This document shows, in pieces, positions 22,948 through 31,085 of a DNA stretch of 33,872 nucleotides. A program made the translations under genes and the position numbers. Source of the DNA: Frankiales bacterium. Lineage in GTDB: Bacteria; Actinomycetota; Actinomycetes; Mycobacteriales; Jatrophihabitantaceae. The DNA is taken from contig JAOPUZ010000032.1 of NCBI GenBank assembly GCA_025966315.1, positions 1 to 33,872 on the forward strand, in the 5' to 3' direction. The first letter of the stretch is position 1; each line of letters starts with the position of its first letter. The notes beneath the pieces are model-generated. The model was not told the origin of the DNA and did not search any database. It was given only the letters and a program-made list of their open reading frames with translations.

Positions 22948-23469
22948 CAGCCGCCCGTCGGCTCAATCACTTATCGCGGCGACCGCCTGGTGGCCAGCGC
23001 CTCCCGTGAAGACCCCGGGCGGTGATCGCCAAGCCCGATAGTCCAGAAGCCACAAGAGCCGCAGCTGAGAGGTCGTCGCGACCCTGCTGCGCACCGGTAT
23101 GACTCTCGGCAGTTCACAGGCAGGAAGTGCCTCGAAATGCCGAAAGCCGCCCCTCAACTTTGGCGAGTGCAGGGCGGCCGGTGGCGCATACAAAACCTTG
23201 TTCGGTGCCGAGCGTACCTGATCGCTCCCTCGCCGCAAGTGCCCACGCGGGTCGCGTGGTCATTTCGCGCGCCCATTTGACGGTCTGTGCGGCCTCGGCA
23301 CCTCCCTCAGCCGGAGGCTCTTTGTGCTGCCCCCTTCGTTCTCGATCCAGGCGCCATTCAATCGCTACGCGCGTTGCGTAGCGCGCTCAGAGATCCCGCC
23401 CTCTGACGTCGCCCGTAGGCACGCCCAAACGCGCGAAGTCGCGGCAGCTTCACGCGGGCCGGAAATGCG
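22948..23469. promoter_or_regulatory. Intergenic region before rep, with a perfect hairpin
   Basis: About 520 bp without a supported gene. CGCTACGC at 23363-23370 and GCGTAGCG at 23376-23383 form an 8-bp perfect stem with a 5-nt loop about 90 bp before the rep start. It could be a Rep-binding operator or double-strand origin element. The remainder shows no clear repeats. Confidence 0.45.
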
Positions 23470-24750
23470 GTGACGGAAGCTGGACTGTCTACCAGCGGGT
23501 GGTGGAAGAACCGCCTTGACTTGCTGCCTGTTGCAGACCATCCGACGCTGCTAGGCGAGTCGTCCGAGCTTTCAGTCGACCAGCTTGACAGGCTTGCCGA
23601 CGCCTCGGCCCGCATAGAATTCGCGGCGCTGCACCAGTCGCAGCGTGGTTGGGCGTGGAACGTTTCCCCTGGTGCGTATAGGCATTGTCCAGCGTGGTGG
23701 GGTCGACGTCGTTGGCTCGAAGAGATCGATCGAATACTGGCCAGCGATGCTGGCGATGAGGTCCGCCGGCGGCTGGTCTCGACACGCTGCTGCCAGGCGG
23801 TCGCGGCCGCGTTAGCAGATAGTGCGGATTGGCGGACCGGACGGAACGCGATGCCCGGCGTCGACCAACTCGTCAAGATCACCGGGTGGTGCCGACGCAG
23901 CGTCCAGTACGCCCTGGACGCACTGGAGCAATTGGGTTGTGCCCGCAGGGTTGCTCAGGGCCGGAATTGGCTCAGCCGCACGGAGCGGCTGCAGCTGTGG
24001 GCCCGCGGTTCGCAGGCGCGGTCGTACCGTGCCATATGGGCGCTGACCGAGCGAGTGCGCGTTGTGGACAAGCCGCGGCCGCAACCTTCAGCCACTTGCA
24101 CCCTTCCCACAGGGTTAGTAGATAGTTCTTCTTCCTCGTCTTTAGATGTTGGTAGTACTTCAGAAAGCACGTCGAAGTACGACTGTGGACGATCCCGATC
24201 CGTCGGCCTACCGGCCCAAAGACAGGAGGAGGCGGCTCCGCCGCCAGCATCAACAACAGCCCGCAGACGTGGACAGTGGGAAGACGGGCTCATCCAGGTC
24301 GTCGTCGACCTGCAGCGGGCCCTACCCGCCCAGCTACGAGGTGAACGACCCGGCAGACTCGCCGGGAGTCTCAACCGCTTCTACCGGCACGGCTGGACCG
24401 CCCTCGGCCTTGAAGCAGAGATCCGCGAGCTATACACGCGCAAACAGCGCCCACTCCCCTATCGCCGGCCTGAGCGCCCGTTCGCCTGGCTCGCTGCGGT
24501 CCTGCGCGAGCTCGACCCCGAAGAGAACCCAGACCTCTACGGTCCAGTCGACCGACACAACACCGCAATATCGTCCGAGACGCCCTGCCAGCACGGCGTC
24601 GATGGCGGCGAACAGGTGCAATACAAGACGGGACGTATGCGCTGTCCGCTCTGCCGCGCCGAGCATCGCATTGTTGTCAGCAATTGCAGCTCATTGCTGG
24701 GCGCCGTCGAGCCCTCGGCCGATGACATTGGTGTCATTCTAACGCTGTAA
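23470..24750 (+). CDS. Putative plasmid replication initiator with winged helix
   Basis: 426 residues from GTG 23470. Residues 128-175 (GVDQLVKITGWCRRSVQYALD and LEQLGCARRVAQGRNWLS) form a winged helix-turn-helix. A Ser-rich linker (about 217-236) is followed by a helical domain with RPFAWLAAVLRELDPEENP and a C-terminal CQHG...CPLC candidate zinc site. No rolling-circle HUH or polymerase motif is visible. I call it Rep-like because it sits directly before parAB and near an attP in a plasmid-type block, and because the C-terminal PFAWLAAVLREL segment recurs in actinobacterial replication proteins as I remember them. A transcription regulator is the alternative. Confidence 0.55.
   Translation: MTEAGLSTSGWWKNRLDLLPVADHPTLLGESSELSVDQLDRLADASARIEFAALHQSQRGWAWNVSPGAYRHCPAWWGRRRWLEEIDRILASDAGDEVRRRLVSTRCCQAVAAALADSADWRTGRNAMPGVDQLVKITGWCRRSVQYALDALEQLGCARRVAQGRNWLSRTERLQLWARGSQARSYRAIWALTERVRVVDKPRPQPSATCTLPTGLVDSSSSSSLDVGSTSESTSKYDCGRSRSVGLPAQRQEEAAPPPASTTARRRGQWEDGLIQVVVDLQRALPAQLRGERPGRLAGSLNRFYRHGWTALGLEAEIRELYTRKQRPLPYRRPERPFAWLAAVLRELDPEENPDLYGPVDRHNTAISSETPCQHGVDGGEQVQYKTGRMRCPLCRAEHRIVVSNCSSLLGAVEPSADDIGVILTL
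24063..24192. other. Candidate replication origin inside rep
   Basis: TGTGGACAA at 24063-24071 is a perfect DnaA box and TGTGGACGA at 24184-24192 a one-mismatch copy. Between them, 24110-24180 is strikingly AT-rich for this sequence and encodes the Ser-rich linker. Boxes on either side of an easily melted stretch are what a DnaA-assisted plasmid origin looks like. Confidence 0.35.
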
Positions 24751-24790
24751 CGTTTGAGCGTGTTGCCGTTTAAACGCTATAACGTTATAG
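24722..24790. repeat. parS: Upstream parS/operator repeat cluster
   Basis: ATGACA-TTGG-TGTCAT (24722-24737) is an inverted repeat, followed by TCTAACGCT (24738-24746), GTAACGTTT (24747-24755) and the perfect 14-bp palindrome CTATAACGTTATAG (24777-24790). The palindrome ends seven bases before the parA start, ideal for autorepression. The TAACG core recurs after parB. Confidence 0.65.
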
Positions 24791-24797
24791 TGGTTTT

Positions 24798-25508
24798 ATG
24801 CCGAAAAAGGTCGTCGTCGGATCACGTAAGGGCGGGGTCGGGAAAAGCACCATGGCCTACGAGGTGGCCTATGTGCTGGGAGCCGTCCTGGTTGATTTCG
24901 AGTGGGACGGCGACAGTGTCAGCCGCCGTTGGGGTTATCGACACGAGGAGCGTGCGACGGACCCGCTGATGGCGGCTCTGGACAAGGGCCGAACACCGCG
25001 AGTCTTGAAAGGCTTTCGTAAGCCCGATCTGGTTCCGGGTAGCCCGCTGCTCTTGGATGCCACGTTGACCCCGGATGAGTTTGCTGATGCCATCGCAAAG
25101 TGGGCCGAGGAGTGGGGCCGTGATTTGGTGGTGGATACCCATCCTGGAGCGAGCGCGTCGGCGCACGGGGCGATGTCGGTCGCGGACGTCATCTGCGTGC
25201 CTACCGGGCTCAAGACCGGTGACCTGAATGGCACGGAGCAGATGGTCAAGGAGATGCTGGACTATCCGCTGGTGATCGTTCCCAACATGGTTCGGCGTGT
25301 ACCGCCTGCAGCGGAGATTAAGCGACTCACCTCGATTGTTGAGGGAACACCCGTCCGGGTCGGACCACCGATCCCTTTTGTGGGTGCGGTTGAGGTCCGC
25401 AAGCGGCGCATCGCCATGACGGCAGAAAATCCGGTACCGCGAGCCATCCTGAAGGTGGTCGACGCGTACCGCGATCTGGGAGCATTCGTGCAGGAGTACG
25501 TGTCGTGA
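24798..25508 (+). CDS. parA: ParA-type partition ATPase
   Basis: 236 residues. Deviant Walker A SRKGGVGKST (8-17) with both lysines intact, AVLVDFEWDGDSVSRRWG as the switch I strand, and DLVVDTHPGAS as Walker B. There is no N-terminal HTH, so it is the short ParA class in which the partner (ParB) represses the operon. It segregates the plasmid by surfing on the nucleoid. The start at ATG 24798 lies just after the TAACG repeats. It overlaps parB by ATGA-type overlap (GTGA). Confidence 0.85.
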   Translation: MPKKVVVGSRKGGVGKSTMAYEVAYVLGAVLVDFEWDGDSVSRRWGYRHEERATDPLMAALDKGRTPRVLKGFRKPDLVPGSPLLLDATLTPDEFADAIAKWAEEWGRDLVVDTHPGASASAHGAMSVADVICVPTGLKTGDLNGTEQMVKEMLDYPLVIVPNMVRRVPPAAEIKRLTSIVEGTPVRVGPPIPFVGAVEVRKRRIAMTAENPVPRAILKVVDAYRDLGAFVQEYVS

Positions 25509-25969
25509 GCGACGGTCTGGAAGCCTTAGCGAAGCAGCGGGAAAGGGCGCGGACGTCGGCCAGGACGATCCCTCCATCACGCAGTGTCCGCAAAACCGAT
25601 CGCCAGCCCGACGGGCCGTCCATCATCCCGGGAAAGACCGATACGGCCCTCACAGAGCCGGAGCCCTCGACCAGCCTGAAGCGCGATGCGGACGCCGGCC
25701 CAGCTGCGCCGGCGGCCGAGATGGCCACCGAAACATCTGACGAGCTGACACGCTCGTCCATCTACCTCGACGCGGCCGCGGATGACTATCTCGAAGCCGT
25801 TCGACGCGTCGGCCGGAAGTCGAAGCCCAAAGTCGACGCTTCGCGCAGCGCGGTCGTACGTCTAGCTCTCGCGCGACTTTCATCCGAGCTGACTCCAGAA
25901 GAAGCCTTAGCGGAATTACGGAAGCGAGTTGCAGAAAGCAAGCAAACACTCGGCCGCAAGCGACTCTAA
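25505..25969 (+). CDS. parB: Small ParB/RHH-type centromere-binding protein
   Basis: 154 residues. The first 80 are polar and disordered (ParA-stimulating N-terminus). The C-terminal part, RSSIYLDAAADDYLEAVRR followed by SRSAVVRLALARLSS, has a beta strand plus two helices like a ribbon-helix-helix, typical of partners of short ParA proteins. GTG 25505 overlaps the parA stop. It would bind the TCTAACGYT repeats on either side of the operon. Confidence 0.7.
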   Translation: MSDGLEALAKQRERARTSARTIPPSRSVRKTDRQPDGPSIIPGKTDTALTEPEPSTSLKRDADAGPAAPAAEMATETSDELTRSSIYLDAAADDYLEAVRRVGRKSKPKVDASRSAVVRLALARLSSELTPEEALAELRKRVAESKQTLGRKRL

Positions 25970-26003
25970 CGTTCCAACGTTGTAATGCTCTAACGCTACT
26001 AAG
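25964..26003. repeat. Downstream parS-like repeats
   Basis: TCTAACGTT (25965-25973), CCAACGTTG (25974-25982) and TCTAACGCT (25989-25997) follow one another across the parB stop. They are the same units seen before parA, so ParB sites flank the operon on both sides. Confidence 0.6.
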
Positions 26004-26027
26004 CTCAAGCCAGCGCAGAGAAATGAA

Positions 26028-26465
26028 ATGACGATACTGACCGCAGCGGTAGAAGCTGCCGATCCGCCGCGGACGTGGCTGTGGGCAAGCTGGACGCACT
26101 GCGACACGTGTGCGATGGCCGAGACCGGCACCACCCGAGGCTGGGCCGACACCACTTACGCGGGCGAGGACTACGACCCGATCGAGTGGTGCCGCGAGCA
26201 GGGCCACGACGTCTCGGCCGGCGCGGGCCTCTTCCGAGAACAAGACGCGGCCACCGCGGCCGCGATCGAGAGCTGGTGGGAAGCACAAGCCCACGCCGAA
26301 GAAACCACGCGGCGCCTTGACGCCGGCGACATCGTCGTCGCCCGGGCACATGCCCGACGCGCCCGAAGCCTCGCGGTGCAGTACAACGATTTCACCTACT
26401 GGCGCATCTCCCCGACCCCACCAGCGAGCACGGAGTCCGAGGCAGAGCCGGCGGCAACGCGCTAG
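26028..26465 (+). CDS. Unknown protein, 145 aa
   Basis: From ATG 26028, shortly after the parS-like repeats. It has WLWASWTHCDTCAMA near residues 17-31 and an alpha-helical middle (AATAAAIESWWEAQAHAEETTRRLD), then ARAHARRARSLAVQYNDFTYWR. The Cys-x-x-Cys and Trp content suggest a small metal or redox-stabilised domain, but I recognise no family. No signal or TM. The next coding segment overlaps its end in another frame. Confidence 0.55.
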   Translation: MTILTAAVEAADPPRTWLWASWTHCDTCAMAETGTTRGWADTTYAGEDYDPIEWCREQGHDVSAGAGLFREQDAATAAAIESWWEAQAHAEETTRRLDAGDIVVARAHARRARSLAVQYNDFTYWRISPTPPASTESEAEPAATR

Positions 26466-26476
26466 CCGACCAAGCC

Positions 26477-26800
26477 CTGCTGAACGAGCACGGCTGGAGC
26501 ACGGCCGAGGACGGGTGCGGGATCTGCGGCTGGAATTCCGACGCCGCGCGCATTGGCCAGGTCATCGCGGGCCGGCAGATCCTCCAGTCCCCGCCCTACC
26601 CGTGGGACGTGTACCAGCCCCTCGTCGACTCCTACGCCGACGTTGAGGTGTGGATCTGTCGAGACGAGCCCTCCTGTCGTGAGCGCTCCACCGCCTTCAG
26701 AACCGAAGGCGTCCCCGCAGCTGAACGGGAACTCATCGAGTTGCACGATCGCACGAACGTCATCCCGCTCCGGCCACGAACCCCACCCGCCGGGCAATGA
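26477..26800 (+). CDS. Unknown small protein with CxxC, start uncertain
   Basis: The frame reads NEHGWSTAEDGCGICGWN, then YPWDVYQPLVDSYADVEVWI and FRTEGVPAAERELIELHDR to its stop at 26800. The coding quality begins before 26480, but the only ATG/GTG/TTG in frame is GTG 26609, which would omit the CGICGW motif. Candidates are a CTG at 26477 or 26480, or a frameshift from the preceding gene, whose end overlaps. The C-x-x-C followed by a later C-x-x-x-x-x-C suggests zinc binding. No family recognised. Confidence 0.45.
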   Translation: MLNEHGWSTAEDGCGICGWNSDAARIGQVIAGRQILQSPPYPWDVYQPLVDSYADVEVWICRDEPSCRERSTAFRTEGVPAAERELIELHDRTNVIPLRPRTPPAGQ

Positions 26801-27071
26801 TCGGTTCCTTCGCTGCTGGTCCTGCTCCCACGCAGCCTCGCGCCCGTAAAGCACCCGAACCCCCCAGCCCGCCGCATCAGACTGAACACCACCCCCGGGT
26901 TGGGGCGCTGTCGGCACCCGACGTACGCGGCCCGGCCGGGATGGAACGTCGAATCACCCAAGGTCGTCGGTAGCGTCGTGGCCAGAGCCCCGGTTGGCAA
27001 CCGGGGGCCGACCGGCGAGAACGATCCGGATCCGGATCCGGATTGGGCTGATTTTGGGAGGGCGGGATTCT
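26801..27071. other. Gap with an ATCCGG microsatellite
   Basis: No gene. Three perfect ATCCGG units run from 27024 to 27041, just before a GGGAGGGCGG that can serve as the ribosome site of the next gene. Confidence 0.5.
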
Positions 27072-27470
27072 GTGACTGATGTGCCTCAGGAACCGCCGGG
27101 CGGTGGCCGCCGATTCGCTCGCCGGGGCCGTGCTGATCCTGCGGTCGGGCCTCAGCTGTCGGCACTAGAGCCCGCCCATCCGATGGGTGATGCGGACCAG
27201 CCGGTCGGACCGTTGTTCTATGGGCCGGCGGGGCCTTATGACGCCGAAGCTGAAGCGACCGGCGCGATCGTGCAGCCGGCCGAGGGTGAGCGGCCCCGCC
27301 AACTCAACCTCGCTCGGCTGCAGACCGCGGCTGATCGGGCCGGCGTGCGACTGGGCAGCTACGACACGCGGGTCCTCCGCTGGCTGGCCGAGCAGGACCC
27401 CGCCGTCGTTGAGGTGATCGCAGCAATGATCGACCGGGCCGCAGGAACGAACGACGACACCTACCGCTGA
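27072..27470 (+). CDS. Unknown protein with helical C-terminal domain
   Basis: 132 residues from GTG 27072 (preceded by a G/A-rich ribosome site). The N-terminus is Pro/Gly/Arg-rich and disordered. The C-terminus (LNLARLQTAADRAGVRLGSYDTRVLRWLAEQDPAVVEVIAAMIDRA, given in pieces: LNLARLQTAADRAGV, YDTRVLRWLAEQ, VEVIAAMIDRA) is a compact helical domain. This layout is common for small plasmid proteins, but no function is known to me. Confidence 0.55.
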   Translation: MTDVPQEPPGGGRRFARRGRADPAVGPQLSALEPAHPMGDADQPVGPLFYGPAGPYDAEAEATGAIVQPAEGERPRQLNLARLQTAADRAGVRLGSYDTRVLRWLAEQDPAVVEVIAAMIDRAAGTNDDTYR

Positions 27471-27500
27471 GGATCTGCCGGCCCTTTGGGGGAAGGCCAT

Positions 27501-27790
27501 GATCCCGAGCCACTTTTTTATTGTCTCGATAACGACCGTTTTCTTGTCAGACCTCGGCTGTGACGCTCGGCGAAGTTGTCACCGGTAACGCTGGAGAAGT
27601 TGTCACCGCCCGTCCATGTTCGGTAGGCGATCGGCTTGTGGGACGGGTATTTCCGGTGATCTCCTTGGCGGAGGGGATTCGGCAGATGCCCGTGCTTTGG
27701 ATCCCGCGCTGGTGACAACTCGACGGTTGACCGTGCGGTCTGACAAGAAAACGTTGGTTATTGAGACACCAAAAAAAGTCGCTCGGGATC
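27501..27790. mobile_element. 290-bp miniature element with ~53-bp imperfect inverted repeats
   Basis: 27501-27553 and the reverse complement of 27737-27790 match over about 53 bp with few differences: GATCCCGAGC then a T-run, GTCTCRATAAC and CGTTTTCTTGTCAGACC. The length and the GTCTC...TTGTCAGA form resemble Tn3-family ends, suggesting a Tn3-derived inverted-repeat miniature element. The interior has no gene. I see no 5-bp target duplication, so the limits are uncertain. Confidence 0.55.
27562..27607. repeat. IS21-like terminal repeats nested in the miniature element
   Basis: Two copies ending GAAGTTGTCACC lie at 27562-27583 and 27587-27607, both beginning with ACGCT. An inverted GGTGACAAC sits at 27711-27719. 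Tandem repeats with GTGAC/GTCAC cores are typical of IS21-family ends, so an IS may have inserted here and decayed or been deleted. Confidence 0.4.
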
Positions 27791-27975
27791 CCGCGCAAGA
27801 AAAAATCGCGGTCGTCTTCTCGTGGATGAGCAGGTAGGGGCTGTCAACGCGTTTTGCTGAGCGGGCTGCGGGGGGCATTGGACCATGTGGTGGTGACCAG
27901 TGATCAACGGTCCAGCTAAAGTAGCGTTGGGGTTGTTGCTCGGGTCGCGGGGGTCGTTGTCCGATGGCACCGGAC

Positions 27976-28245
27976 TTACTCGCGTAGGTACTGGTACACC
28001 GTCTCCCGGCTGATCCCGAACTCGCGCGCCACTCCCGCCTTCGCCTCACCGGCCGCAGCGCGGTGCCGCAGATCGAGAATCTGGCTGCTGGTAAGGGATT
28101 TCTGGCGGCCTCGGTAGACGCCGCGGTTCTTGGCCAACGCGATCCCTTCGCGTTGGCGTTCCTTGATGAGCGCTCGTTCGAACTCGGCGAAGGCACCCAA
28201 CACCGACAGCAGCAGCGTGCCATCGGGAAGTGGTCCACCACATGG
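27976..28245 (-). pseudogene. C-terminal piece of a serine resolvase
   Basis: The minus strand reads PDGTLLLSVLGAFAEFERAL, then KERQREGIALAKNRGVYRG and a C-terminal HTH (AGVAREFGISRETVYQYLRE). This is the second half of a Tn3-type/Hin-like serine recombinase. The catalytic N-terminal domain is absent immediately upstream; the sequence there changes to an unrelated frame and is then broken by the ISL3 element. A matching N-terminal piece lies at 30.8-31.1 kb on the same strand. Confidence 0.7.
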
Positions 28246-28316
28246 GCATAGACCTGTCCATGCTCCAGACCATCGACCACAAGAACGGTGATGTCCTGGA
28301 TTCCACGAGGATTACG

Positions 28317-29741
28317 GGCTCTTCCGGATTGAGGGTGTAGCGCTCGGCGCGTCGGTCACTGGGTGAGGGTCGAGGTCTTCCGATGATGGGAGTTCTCACA
28401 CAACCCGTCCGGAAGACCTCGACGTGCCTAACGCTACTTTCTCCTGCCCTGATTTGACCACGTTCTGCCGCCTGGACCAGCTGGGTCTGCAGGTCCTCGG
28501 GCAACGACTCGAGCCCGGCGCGGCGGTGCTGGCGCAGGGTCGAGCCGGGCGAGTTCGACCGGTGGTGTCGGCGTTGCGGGGGCGAAGGGGTCGCGCGTGA
28601 CAGCGTCACGCGACGTCTGGCGCACGAGCCGTTCGGGTGGCGGCCAACGACGCTGCTGGTCACGATTAGCCGCTACCGGTGCGCCTCGTGTCGACACGTG
28701 TGGCGGCAGGACGCCGGCCGGGCGGCCGAGCCGCGGGCGAAGCTGTCGCGGCGTGCGTTGCGCTGGGCGTTAGAGGCGATCGTGTGTCAGCACCTGACCG
28801 TGGCTCGGGTCGCCGAGGCGCTCGCCGTTTCGTGGAACACCGCCAACGCAGCCGTGCTGGCCGAAGGACGGCGGGTGCTGATCAACGATCCGGATCGGTT
28901 CGACGGCGTCAGCGTGATTGGCGTCGATGAACATGTGTGGCGTCACACGCGTCGCGGCGACAAGTACGTCACGGTGGTCATCGATCTCACGCCGGTGCGC
29001 GACGGCACCGGGCCGGCGCGTCTGCTGGACATGGTCGAGGGCCGCTCGAAACAGGTGTTCAAGGACTGGCTCGAAGCCCAGACAGCCCAGTTCCGTAACG
29101 GGATCGAAGTCGTCGCGATGGACGGGTTCACCGGCTTCAAGACCGCGGCGAGTGAAGAACTGCCCGACGCGGTCGCGGTGATGGACCCGTTCCATGTCGT
29201 CGCCTTGGTCGGCGACGCCGTCGATCGATGCCGACAGCGGGTCCAGCAACACACCTGCGGGCATCGCGGCCGGACCGGTGATCCGCTCTACGGCATCCGC
29301 CGTGTGCTGCGCACCGGCGTCGAGCTGCTCACCGACAAACAACACGCCCGCATAGTCGCGGTGTTCGCCGACGAGCGGCATGTCGAGGTCGAAGCCACCT
29401 GGGGCATCTACCAGCGCATCGTCGCCGCCTACCGCGATCCCGACCGCGGCGCGGCCAAGGCCGCGCTCACGAAGATCATCACCACGATCAGCAAGAACGT
29501 GCCGACCGAACTGAGCGAGCTGACCACCCTCGGCAACACCCTGAAACGCCGCGCCGCCGACGTGCTCGCCTACTTCGACCGGCCCGGCACCAGCAACGGA
29601 CCCACCGAGGCCATCAACGGCCGCCTTGAACACCTCCGCGGCTCAGCCCTCGGCTTCCGCAACCTCACCAACTACGTCGCCAGATCTCTACTCGAAACCG
29701 GCGGATTCAGACCACGACTACACCCTCGATCCGGATGAGCC
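28317..29741 (+). mobile_element. ISL3-family insertion sequence with 8-bp target duplication
   Basis: The element is 1,425 bp. Its 24-bp ends (28317-28340 and the reverse complement of 29718-29741) read GGCTCWTCCGGATYGAGGGT... with two mismatches. GGATTACG occurs at 28309-28316 and again at 29742-29749, an 8-bp target duplication as expected for ISL3 transposition. The target was already decayed sequence near the resolvase remnant. Identical duplications imply a recent insertion. Confidence 0.9.
28424..29738 (+). pseudogene. ISL3-family transposase, frameshifted near its 5' end
   Basis: GTG 28424 opens a frame PNATFSCPDLTTFCRLDQLGL that ends prematurely. From about 28530 the protein continues in another frame (EFDRWCRRCGGEGVARDSV, CASCRHVWRQ zinc-binding region) to the DDE domain: D in VIGVDEHVWRH, D in VAMDGFTGFK and E in TEAINGRLEH. 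The frame difference equals a 2-nt loss (or 1-nt gain) close to CTGGCGCAGG, where a Cys codon of the first zinc motif would be expected. Unless translated by frameshifting or from an internal start, the transposase is incomplete. Confidence 0.8.
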
Positions 29742-29812
29742 GGATTACGTCTTCAACAAGCAGCCATGAGGTGAGAGCTTTGCCCTCCAAGACTGGGACG
29801 CAGCGGCGTGAG

Positions 29813-30282
29813 CTACGGGCAGTCGGTCTGCATCGCAACAACGGACGCACTCTGGATGTTGCCGTTTACCATCCAGTCAGAGCTGCCGACGTAGCCGACT
29901 AACTTCGTGGCGTCATCGAGCAGATGGCCATATTTGGTCGGGTCGCCCGATCCAGCCAGCACCGCGTCATGACTCATTGCCTCGACCTCGGCAAGAAGAG
30001 TTGGACTGTGCGGGGTGTTCATGAGCATGTCGTTGTGGAACTTCTGGAACCCCGCGCAGGTTGCGATCGCTGCTTGAGCGGAGTTCATTGCTAACTGGCT
30101 CTTGGTCGGCACTGGCCCGCTGCTACGTGTGTGGCTCGTGGTCGGTAGCTGCGTCTGCTCGGAGCGAGACGCCGACACCGAATGGACAGCAGAGCTTGTG
30201 GATGCAACCCGCGTTGAGAGCACGCCGCTAGCCCAAGCGAGCACGCAACCAGCACGGAGGCCGCGATCAGTCTGCGGTTCAT
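29813..30282 (-). pseudogene. Frameshifted lipoprotein gene
   Basis: ATG 30282 starts a lipoprotein signal, MNRRLIAASVLVACSLGLAAC, whose lipobox LAAC is clear. Directly after it coding continues in a different frame as STSSAVHSVSASRSEQTQL, then KSQLAMNSAQAAIATCAGFQ and WMVNGNIQSASVVAMQTDCP. The two frames differ by one base. The mature part is a helical domain with Cys in CAGF and near the end; no family recognised. It could be a sequencing error or a true mutation. Confidence 0.6.
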
Positions 30283-30387
30283 ACGCCGAATAGTCCCATG
30301 CGGGCGTCCGTACTGCCTCTAATGACGGGCGCATCAGGTGTCACGCGAGTGTCGCCAGCGCCACCGAGATCTACTTTCGTATGGACG

Positions 30388-30720
30388 CTAAATCGTCCAT
30401 GTCACGCGACAGTTTCCGCAGGTGGCAATAGTCGCGGCCTCTTTGCGAGACAACCCGGTCGCTAGGACGGACAGGCCGACAGTGAGCACGGCCCCCGTCG
30501 CCTTACCGCCACTGATGCCGCGCTTAACCTTCACTCGCTTGGTAACCACGCGCCCCCGAGTCTGGCAATGCGGGCACAGGATCTGCGCATCTCCTGACTT
30601 GGACACGATCTTTCCTGCACGACTGGCAAGTCGAGACTGTTTCGGCCCGTGCCGAGGGCAGTACGAGGTGCCGTCAACACGCGGCTCGGTGCAAGGTCCG
30701 ACTGCACACGTAACCGTCAC
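30388..30720 (-). CDS. Zinc-ribbon protein with a hydrophobic glycine-rich hairpin
   Basis: 110 residues if it starts at GTG 30720 (the frame is open to ATG 30780, but that part looks like resolvase junk). It has CAVGPCTEPRVDGTSYCPRH, a four-ligand Cys/His cluster near the N-terminus, then CPHCQTRG and a terminal CGNC making a second ribbon. Between the ribbon halves lies GISGGKATGAVLTVGLSVL, an apolar stretch. It is a membrane-touching or nucleic-acid-binding candidate; small proteins of this pattern occur in actinobacteria and their phages without known function. Confidence 0.6.
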   Translation of the reverse strand: MTVTCAVGPCTEPRVDGTSYCPRHGPKQSRLASRAGKIVSKSGDAQILCPHCQTRGRVVTKRVKVKRGISGGKATGAVLTVGLSVLATGLSRKEAATIATCGNCRVTWTI

Positions 30721-30776
30721 GCGCTGATAGTGACACGTACTAAGCGGGCCACGCCAGTTCGTCTCGTCCTTTTTCG

Positions 30777-31085
30777 TCATCGCGGTGTCCTCGCCGGTGA
30801 ACCTGACGAATTCGACCCCGGACGCCCTTCGCGGTGAGCACCCGCACGATGGCGCGCAGGTCGTCGAGGTTGCGGGCCGGCCGGTCCATCGAGTGCACGA
30901 TCACGGCGTCACCCTCGCGGACGAAGCCGAGCAGAGCCTCCAGCTGCGGCCGATGCGCGTTCCTCGCCCGAGGCGTGATCGGTGAACAGCCGGTCCAGTG
31001 CGACGCCGTCGAGTTGCCGGCCGGCATTTTGGTCGAGGCTGCTGACACGGCTATAGCCGGCCCGTTGACCGCTGATGATGCGCAT
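30777..31085 (-). pseudogene. N-terminal piece of a serine resolvase, multiply frameshifted
   Basis: From ATG 31085: GYSRVSSLDQNAGRQLDG (the S of SRVSS is the nucleophile region), then a frame change at about 30970 to RPQLEALLGFVREGDAVIVHSMDR and NLDDLRAIVRVLTAKGV, then another to VEFVRFTGEDTAM, where homology stops at about 30777. The missing continuation is what the fragment at 27976-28245 encodes. Same strand, correct order. Confidence 0.7.

Noticed and set aside
23827-24125. Alternative proteins in other frames of the rep gene
   Set aside because: They have biased composition, no start signal and no domains, whereas the long frame contains a winged helix and continues to a stop just before parA.
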